Below are positions 54,536-64,000 of a stretch of 64,000 nucleotides of DNA, piece by piece. Origin of the DNA: Adiantum capillus-veneris (Eukaryota; Streptophyta; Polypodiopsida; Polypodiales; Pteridaceae); assembly GCA_014529385.2 (NCBI GenBank), contig CM043971.1, positions 89,853,840 to 89,917,839 on the forward strand. Direction: 5' to 3'. Made by a program: the position numbers and the translations under genes. The notes beneath the pieces are model-generated. The model did no database searches, was not told the origin of the DNA, and worked only from the letters and a program-made list of their open reading frames with translations. The first letter of the stretch is position 1. The number at the start of each line of letters is the position of its first letter.

Positions 54536-57500
54536 CTCCACCTTGAGCTCTGCATGTCGCAGAGTCCAAGCATAGTCCGGAAACGTCGAAGCTTCTCAGC
54601 TCCAAGGGCCTTGGTAAAGATATCCGCTATCTGCTCCTCTGTGCTGACGTAGACCAAGTCGATGTCGCCCGCCAACACTCGCTCTCGAACGTAGTGGTAA
54701 TGGACCTCTATGTGTTTGGTCCTGGCATGGAACACTGGGTTCCTAGCCAACTGCATGCTGCTGAGGTTGTCACAATGGATGAAAATTTGCTGGTCCACCT
54801 GCACTCCCAAGTCCTCAAGTAATGTGCGTAGCCAAGCTACCTCGCACGCCGCAACTGCTGCACCTCTGTACTCGGCCTCTGTGCTCGATAAAGCAACCGT
54901 AGGTTGCTTTTTGCTGCTCCAAGTAACAGCAGCACTCCCAAAAGAGAACATGAAGCCACTTGTAGATCTCCTATCAACAATGCTACCTGCCCAATCTGCA
55001 TCTGTATACCCATACAATGCTAATGGTGCATCTGCTGCATAGAACAATGCGTAGTCAAGAGTCCCTTGCACATACCTAAGTGTGAGTCGTACTCCATCCA
55101 AATGTGGCTTCCTCGGAAGCTGCATGAACTGACTCTCCAAGCCTACTGTGTAGCTCAAGTCTGGCCTTGTGATAGTCAAGTAGATTATACTACCCACCAT
55201 CTTCCTGTACATATTGACATCCTCAACAACATCACCCTTCTCTGCACTCAGCTTTGCATTCACATCCAAGGGAATGGAAATCGGCTTACAATCAGCCATA
55301 CCATACTTTGACAACATGTCCAAAGCATATTGTCTCTGTGACAGCCATACACCCTCTGGAGTCCTGATCACCTCAATGCCAAGAAAGTAGCGCAACTCGC
55401 CCAAATCTTTCATTTCAAACTCCTGTTTGAGAAGACCCTTCACATGGTCAATCTCCATAGCATTGTCACCAACAATAATAAGGTCATCTACATATATGGT
55501 AATGACCACAATCCCCACATCACTCTCATGTACATAGAGTGAATGATCAGCATGAGCTCTCCTAAAACCAATACTGACAAGATACTTGGCAATCCTGTCA
55601 TACCATGCTCTAGAGCCCTGCTTCAAACCATACAAAGCTTTGAGAAGTCTGCATACATAATCTGGGTAACCTGGATCAACATAACCAGGTGGCTGATCCA
55701 TATACACTTCCTCTTGCAACTCACCATTCAAGAAGGCATTCTTTACATCTATTTGATGCATAATCCATACTCTAGATGCAGCCACTGCTATGACAGCTCT
55801 CACAGTCGTCATCTTTGCCACTGGAGCAAAGGTCTCCTCATAGTCTATGCCATACATCTGTGCATAACCCTTTGCGACCAACCTTGCCTTGTGACGCTCA
55901 ATGTTACCATCAGCCTTATGCTTGGTTTTATACACCCATTTACAGCCAATAGCTTTCTTGCCACTTGGCAATGGCACCAACTCCCATGTGTCATTTGCTT
56001 CCAATGCAGCCATCTCTTCATTCATTGCATCATCCCAATGCACATTTCCAACTGCATCCTCAAAACATGTGGGCTCCACATCCTGTATCACCTTAGCCAT
56101 GTAGGCTTGGTGATGCGCTAGATACCCATCATAAGTCAATTTCTGAACTGGATTTCTGACTCTATAAGATCTGCGCGGTCCTTGGTCACTCCTTTACCCT
56201 CTAGCATCTTCTTGTTCTTTCCTTACACTAGGTGTCCTGACAGCCGGAATTCCAAATTCCTCATCAAGACTTTGTTCAGAACCATCTGAATCCATGTCTA
56301 TATGTGAAAAACCTGATGATGCATCAACCATAAAGGGAGGTTCATCAACCTTTTCCTTTCCTTTTCGTGATACATTCCCTGTACCTGTTGGTGGAGTAAC
56401 CTGCGTACGTAGTCTACCATTCCATGGTTTCTCAACAGAGCCACGAGAAGAGGACTCTTGTGGTCCACTCAAAACCTGTGACTGTGGCCTCAAATTTTGT
56501 ACAACCACATCATCTTTTACATCAGCCCCAATAGTGCCATGTGCATTACTGTACCAGCTACTCATCTCATCAAAGACTACATCTCTGCTCACTCGTAATT
56601 CTCGTGTAGTAGGATTGTAGCACCTGTACCCCTTTTGTTCAAGGGAATATCCCACAAGAATACATTTCTCTGCTTTAGGATCCAATTTCCTACGCAACTC
56701 ATCTGGTACATGCACGTAAGCTATGCAGCCAAACACTTTCAAGTGTGCCAAATCAGGCTTTGTACCTGTAAACTTTTCCTCAGGTGTTACATCATGCACC
56801 GCAGCTGTAGGTGTCCTGTTCATAATGTACACAGCTGTATTTACAGCTTCAGCCCAGAAATGATGAGGCATGTTCTTCTCATTCATCAATGCACGTGCAA
56901 CCTCTGCAATGTGCCTGTTTTTCCTTTCTGCGACCCCATTCTGTTGTGGAGTATATCTGCATGTAAATTGCCTGTGTATACCATGCATTCGCAGAAAATC
57001 TGAAAAATCATTGGAGAAGTACTCTCCCCCTCCATCTGACCTCAATGTCTTGATTTGCATATCTATCTCCTTCTCAATCATGACTTTGAAGTCTTGAAAG
57101 TGACCAAACACTTCACTTTTGTTACGCATGAAGTAGACCCATACTTTCCTTGTATGGTCATCAATGAAAGAGACATAATATCTGCAACCATGTATACTTG
57201 CAGTATCAGTTGGACCCCAAACATCTGTGTGCATCACCTCAAGTGGTTTTTTACATACATTGAGCTCATGTGGAAATGAGCCCTTTGACTGTTTTCCAAA
57301 CTGGCATGCTGCACACACTTTATGCATACCATCCACCTTGAATTTGGGCAAACCTTTTACAATCTGTTTTGATTGCATGCTGCGCAATCTCTGCTCATTG
57401 ACATGGCCAATGCGTTTGTGCCAAATGTCACATCAGCCACAACACCTGTGCCCTGTGCAAATAATGCATCTTTTACCTCAGGCATGTCTACATTCAGCGT

Positions 57501-58856
57501 AAACATTCTTCCCACACATTTTCCCTCTGTGATCAGCTTACAGCCATTCTGGAAATCTTCTACATAACAGCCATTTGGATTGAAGCGAACCTGCAAACCC
57601 TGCTCAACCATTTGTCCAACAGAAATAAGATTCTTTGTAATGTTTGGGACATGAAGTACATCTGCTAAGTACTTTGATTTCTCACTCTTCGTATTTAGAG
57701 GTATGTCCCCTACATGAGCAATGGGGTGAGCTGTGTCATCTCCTGTCTGCACATAGCCTGACACATCTGGTTTGCACATATCTCTAAACCACTCTCCACG
57801 AGACGTCATGTGATTAGAGGCACCTGAATCCACATACCAAACATCATCTTGGGTGGAATTCTTTGCAGTCATTGTATTCATTACATGCTGCATAACAAAC
57901 ATGCGCTCGTTTTTGCTGTCATCTGCATCTCTGCTAGTAGATGCATAGTTGCCCTGTTCTCTCTTTCTACTTGCTTTTCCCTTTGGACAGTCACGTGACA
58001 TGTGACCTCTTTCACCACAAGTCCAACATTCTCTACTATCTGGAGTATGTTGCTGCCTGCTTGATCCTGCACCACGACCTCTTTGACTCCCCCTGCCTTG
58101 ATACTGGTTTCCCCTGCCACCTGTATTGTTTTGATTTGATTGACCTTCCAGAAATTGGCCCCTGCAACCCCTTGGGCCTCGACCACTACCTCTACCTCTA
58201 CCTCTGTTGGAGTTAGAATAGAAGGCTTGTTCAGAATTATTTCTTCCATGAGAAGAAGATGTGTCAAGGTTCTTCTCCTCAAGAATAAGCATAGAAATCA
58301 AATCTTGGAACACGGGGATGTCGTCTCTTGTATTCATGGAAGACCTAAAATGTACATACTCATCTCCTAGACCATCCAAGCATGCACGGACAATGTCATC
58401 GTCTTCCACTGAGACTTTAATAGATCCAAGAGCCTCAATGATACTATTGATCTTCAAGGCATAATCATTGATTGAGAGGTTGTTCCTCTTAACCTGATTT
58501 AGCTCCGACTTTAGTTGAATCTTCCTGGCCTTGGTGTTCACCTCGAACACTCTGCCTAAGTTTCTCCATGCAATGGCGGGGGTTTCAGCATCCTGTAGAT
58601 AGCCCATCATGCCATCTGTGATGCTCATAGACAGCCAATACATCACTTTGCTCTGGCCTTGTTGCCAGTCCCTCAAAGCTTTCCTTTGTTCTGCTGTAGC
58701 ATTTGCCTCGGGAATCTCTGGTTCTTTTTCATTGTCTCCTTCTACATAGTCCCAATAACCTTTTCCTTTTAGGAAATTTGTTATTCTGAACTTCCATGCA
58801 GGGTAGTTATTTTTCTCAAGCTTCTCAGTAACAATCTGACTGAAACCGTCAGACAT
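54508..58856 (-). CDS. Copia gag-pol polyprotein, one frameshift and one nonsense codon
   Basis: ATG at 58856 (MSDGFSQIVTEKLEKNNYPA). GAG: UBN2-type domain, residues about 10-190; Arg/Gly-rich linker; zinc knuckle CWTCGERGHMSRDC (about 58,035-57,993). Protease: WYVDSGASNHMT (near 57,835). A single-base loss near 57,425, at the start of the pre-integrase zinc motif, shifts the frame. Integrase: CAACQFGKQ, HTDVWGPTD, LRSDGGGEY, GVAERKNRH (the D-D-E triad is present). TAA at 56194. RT: HKARLVAKGYAQMYGIDYEE, QIDVKNAFLNGELQEEVYMD and catalytic YVDDLIIVG (55,500-55,480). RNase H: DADWAGS, SSTEAEYRGAA, ADIFTKALG. The frame runs through the purine tract into the LTR. Gag-pol makes the particle, cuts itself, copies the RNA and integrates the DNA. 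Confidence 0.93.
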
Positions 58857-59124
58857 CTTGAAGCACTAAGACAAAATAACTGCAATCTGCAAAAACCTGC
58901 AAATCTGCTGAACCTGCTATCGTGGTTCCTGTAACGCTTTCTACACTCAACGAGTGTCCACAATCAAGCGTTTCACAACCACTGTACTTGTACAGTAAAT
59001 CTCTGTATACTGCACTTTGGAGACCTGTTCAGAAACTTGTGCGAAAAACCACGGCATCTGGTCGTGGATTGCGAACGAAGGGATTGTGATGCTCTTGCTC
59101 TCTTAGCCTCTCTTGCCTGCACCA

Positions 59125-59137
59125 GGCTCTGATACCA
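59125..59137 (-). other. Copia primer-binding site (initiator tRNA-Met)
   Basis: The minus strand reads TGGTATCAGAGCC directly next to the right LTR. Confidence 0.9.
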
Positions 59138-59459
59138 TGTAAAGAATGAGGATGCAAGGGAGCTACACAAGACAAGAACAAAGCACACAGAGATGGAAAG
59201 CTTCTTCTTCTTCTTCACAGAAAAGAGAGTACAAAATGACTAAGTGCTAAAGCTGAAAAGTAGCACATATGTACATGCGGTCACTAAGTGTGAACTCGCT
59301 AGAAGCGTACTAGGCTGGCACTATAAGTGTAGTCCAGCTGTAGAATCACTGGCAGAGATCCTCCGTGTCGGTCACCTAACGCGCCAGTGAGTAAATGTCG
59401 TACGCGGCCAAGACCCGTAGTGGATGCCAGCTCAAGGTGTAGAGCTCGACATCTCAACA
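59138..59459 (-). repeat. Copia LTR, right (5' LTR)
   Basis: 322 bases; four substitutions relative to the left LTR, in GCAAGRGAG, CAAGMACAAA, CGTAMGCGG and ACCCRTAG. No clear TATA box; ACTATAAGTG on the plus strand near 59,320 is a weak candidate but lies on the wrong strand. Confidence 0.96.
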
Positions 59460-59690
59460 ATTCCCACAGCCACTCGTCCATGGTCGATGATGAGCATCAT
59501 TTTCAGCATTGTAAACTGAAGGATTTCAAGAAGCCCTCCTCCATGGGTGCACCAAATGACAGGTGCAAGCGCAAAATGGAGCCTAGTGGCCTCTACGCCA
59601 GGCTCGTGAACACAGAATTTGTTACGGGGAGTGAACATGGGGCACCACCTAGCTTTGAGTGGCTAGGACACGGACAACAGTGATTCAAAT
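59460..59690 (-). other. Continuation of the locus split by the copia element, unassigned
   Basis: Before the insertion this was joined to 54213 and below. The minus strand is open with words such as RNKFCVHEPGVEATRLHFAL and PVIWCTHGGGLLEILQF, not recognised. An ATG at about 59,482 begins MDEWLWEF and would have read across the insertion point. Confidence 0.25.
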
Positions 59691-59708
59691 AACACTAACA
59701 TAGCATAC

Positions 59709-61700
<1,992 letters not shown>

Positions 61701-62469
61701 GGAAATGATAAAACTTTAGAAGGTGCTTCGAAAGCCATATGCACAATGGGTAATGCCAGAGGTAAGAAAAGAACGTTGATCAATCTTTGACAACAACATG
61801 AGGCCAAACATGATTGCGAATGGTCATCAAACTCTTGGATGGAGTACAAGGACAAAGGAAGTTGGTGATGCAACTAAACGAAAGCACCCATCACGTGTAA
61901 AGCTGCCTATCAAACATTTCATGCAACTACAAGGACGTATACACGAAGTAGATCTTTATATTGTAAATCTTCTATCTTGTATGTGACTTAATGAGGCTTA
62001 ACAAACAAAAAGTACTAATAGTACTGACAAGAAGATAAGGTGCAAGAGATGCCCATCAGTCATTCTCGAGACTGACATCCAAAAAAGAGCCAAATACAAG
62101 TCCAAATCAAGTGCAACTTTGTGAGGAGGCTATGAATAGAGAACACAAACTAAGGGTTTATAAGAAATAAAAAATAAAAAACGTCTAACCTCTAGCCAAA
62201 GCTACAATTTAAAAAAAATCTAAAGTCATGATAGCCATCTACATGCCTTGTACATCATGTATATGAGTTCTAGAGACAAATGGGCAATGATAGCTCATGG
62301 ATGGTCATCTATTGCGGGGATGATGTTGGATAATGCCCTTTTGAAGAAAGTTACTAACTTGAGAAACTAACTGGGGTTTGTCAGACCAAAATTAAGTCAA
62401 GTATCATCAAGTAGAAGCAATATAATGATTTACAAAGCACACAAAGGCTAATAGTGGCAAATGAAACTT
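61701..62469. other. No recognisable gene
   Basis: AT-rich, with short frames only. It could contain the decayed N-terminal part of the helicase relic to the right, but no motif is seen. Confidence 0.45.
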
Positions 62470-63010
62470 TGATCACCTTGATGCAGGAACAAAGGAGTCA
62501 CCAACGAAGAGGAGCAGACACAAATGGTAGACAAAACCAACCTTCACAAGGTTACATATCTTGTCTTTGATGAGGTAAATTGAATGTTGGACATGGGTTT
62601 TGAACCTCCAATGAGAAAAATTATCTCCCAAATTTGGCTTGACAGATAGACTTTGTATTGCAGTGCAACTTGGCCTAAAGAAGTTGAAGGTTTAGCCAAA
62701 AAATTTATACACAATCCTTACAAAGTCAGCATTGGCTCACAAGATCTAAAAGCCAGTCATTCAATTCTACAGATTGTAGAAGTTGTTTTTGAGAATCACA
62801 AATACTAAGAATTGACAGATTTGTTGGAGCAAGTGATGGATGGAGCCTTATCTATCTATGATGATAAGAGTCAAACTAAACGAGACTGGGCTCTATCTGA
62901 ATTTTGATCTGGAAATAGCCCTATAATGACAACAGCAGCTGCTATAGCTTGAGGCTTGGCAGTGAAGGACAAAAAGTTGTCATCAATTATGATTTTCATG
63001 GATCATAGTT
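62470..63010 (+). pseudogene. DEAD-box RNA helicase fragment (RH20/p68-like)
   Basis: The plus strand reads TNLHKVTYLVFDEVN-stop-MLDMGFEPP (motif II; the family has DEAD, here DEVN), then [20 protein letters not shown] (motif III, SAT), [51 protein letters not shown] and SPIMTTAAAIA (motif V region). The wording matches plant DDX5/RH20-type helicases. About 25 residues including motif IV are deleted between VMDG and ALSI, and there are several stops. No intron is seen in this stretch, so it may be a retro-copied or captured exon block. ATP-binding motif I is absent. Confidence 0.78.
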
Positions 63011-64000
63011 CTTGTGTGGTTTGACAAAATTACAAGCAATGGAGCAAAAAAAAGCAAAAAAGCCAACAAAGACCGCAGGGACATCGATAACCAGGTCATA
63101 TCACAATTTGGAGGGGGGGTGTTGACACGTGGGTCAACAATACGACATAACTCAACAAAGCCTTATTTTTTGAGAGTTATGAAATGCTATTGCTTATGGT
63201 TATAAAAATCATTTGTAATAAGTAGCGGCTAAGTAGCTAATTTTATAAGAGAATTTTTATCATAATGAAGTTTTAAGCTGCCATCAACTCTGTGTGAGTG
63301 TGTGCTTTGCCACACGTGTGGAAGATTGGGAACTTTTCTGTGCATTGTGTGTGAGCCTTGAAAGGCTACAAGCACACAACTAGAGATTCCTAGCAAGATC
63401 AACGAAACAATGGTGTGTCACTCACCGCTCAATGCTTCCGTCATGAAGGATCCTGTGATGGAAAGAAGAAGGAGCCATCGCTGATGTCGCACTCAAATGC
63501 CTCGCCTCCATCGAAGCCTCCACAATGCTTGATCACACACACACACACTCTCTCTCTATCTCTCTCTCCATCTCTCAACCATACACACACACACACACAC
63601 ATATACACATGAGCACACAAAGGAGAAGGAGACAGAGATGGAGCAAGAGCACTTCCTCGCTTACACCTAAAAGAATGAGGATTCTTAGGTGAAATGGACA
63701 TTTTATAAGAGTTTGACCCATTCACACATGGGTGCCCATAGTGTCCGGTCGTTGCAAAACTACTGTAAAAATAAGATAAGTGGTGCGCCTCTCATCAATG
63801 ATTACCCATACGCCTATTGGAACGACAATCCCGGTCCATGACTCAATCAAATAAAATAATACAAACATGGATGCAAAAACAAAGACAAGGGGCAATGCTA
63901 ATGGTCAAGAAACACATGTTCGTGTTGATGATCGCACTTTATTTGAAAGTATGGATCAATCGTGGTCAAGAGACGTATCAGCCATTCTAACTCCTCAAAA
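63011..64000. other. No recognisable gene; AC/CT microsatellites at 63,536-63,603
   Basis: Short frames only. The simple repeats are interrupted (AC)n and (CT)n blocks. A GGAGGGGGGGTG purine tract near 63,111, followed by TTGACACG, could be a polypurine-like signal, but no TG-ended LTR follows. The window ends without a feature boundary. Confidence 0.45.

Larger units (their letters stand above)
54214..59459 (-). mobile_element. Complete young Ty1/copia retrotransposon, 5.25 kb, TSD ATTCC
   Basis: Identical-length LTRs (54214-54535 and 59138-59459, 322 bases) differ at four positions that I could count by eye. Target duplication ATTCC at 54209-54213 and 59460-59464. The PBS (complement of GGCTCTGATACCA, 59125-59137) directly abuts the right LTR, and the purine tract CAAGGTGGAG (complement) abuts the left. 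A single gag-pol frame runs on the minus strand, broken only by one single-base frameshift and one nonsense codon. It is the best-preserved autonomous-type element in the window. Confidence 0.96.

Noticed and set aside
63100-63135. Polypurine tract and LTR start near 63,111
   Set aside because: The purine run is followed by TTGACACG rather than a TG-ended repeat, and no matching LTR is found.

Overview
ORGANISM AND CHARACTER. The window looks like repeat-rich nuclear DNA of a land plant with a large genome. It holds Ty1/copia and Ty3/gypsy LTR retrotransposons primed from initiator tRNA-Met, a chromodomain gypsy element, a LINE, a MITE pair, many long (GA)n/(TG)n microsatellites and decayed pieces of typical plant genes (PPR, UDP-glycosyltransferase, receptor-like kinase, DEAD-box helicase). 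I see no intact host gene, tRNA gene, rRNA or CRISPR array. The LINE reverse transcriptase and the PPR wording remind me of ferns and other non-angiosperm plants, but that is a weak inference from memory. LAYOUT. 1-1392: copia gag-protease fragment and a retroelement 3' end, both on the minus strand. 1.4-4.3 kb: no recognisable gene. 4.3-6.4 kb: possible exons of an unidentified minus-strand gene. 6.4-9.1 kb: a dispersed repeat, then a decayed copia RT-RNase H whose last part is inverted. 9.2-10.2 kb: receptor-kinase relic. 11.4-15.6 kb: a copia LTR broken by a complete 3.64-kb LTR element (11934-15575, TSD AGTAG) that encodes only GAG. 16341-27028: a complete 10.7-kb chromodomain gypsy element on the minus strand (2.8-kb LTRs, TSD GAAAG) with an extra ORF upstream of gag. 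28.35-31.1 kb: two LTRs of one family in opposite orientation around a PPR relic. 32.1-33.0 kb: dispersed repeat R1. 33.8-34.2 kb: UGT relic between poly-C runs. 34.3-35.6 kb: MITE copy 1. 35.95-39.7 kb: copia element on the plus strand. 39.7-44.9 kb: decayed gypsy on the minus strand, split by MITE copy 2 at 41965-43232. 46.3-52.5 kb: second R1 copy split by a nearly full-length LINE (47.4-52.07 kb, minus strand). 52.5-54.2 and 59.46-59.68 kb: gypsy gag plus unassigned ORFs, split by a young complete copia element (54214-59459, TSD ATTCC). 60-64 kb: microsatellites and a DEAD-box helicase pseudogene. HOW IT FITS TOGETHER. The window is a record of nested insertions. The GAG-only element and the 10.7-kb gypsy both landed in one earlier locus. 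The MITE landed in a gypsy RT gene, the LINE in the (GA)n of R1, and the young copia next to a gag-like locus. The GAG-only element must depend on pol functions supplied by another copia element.
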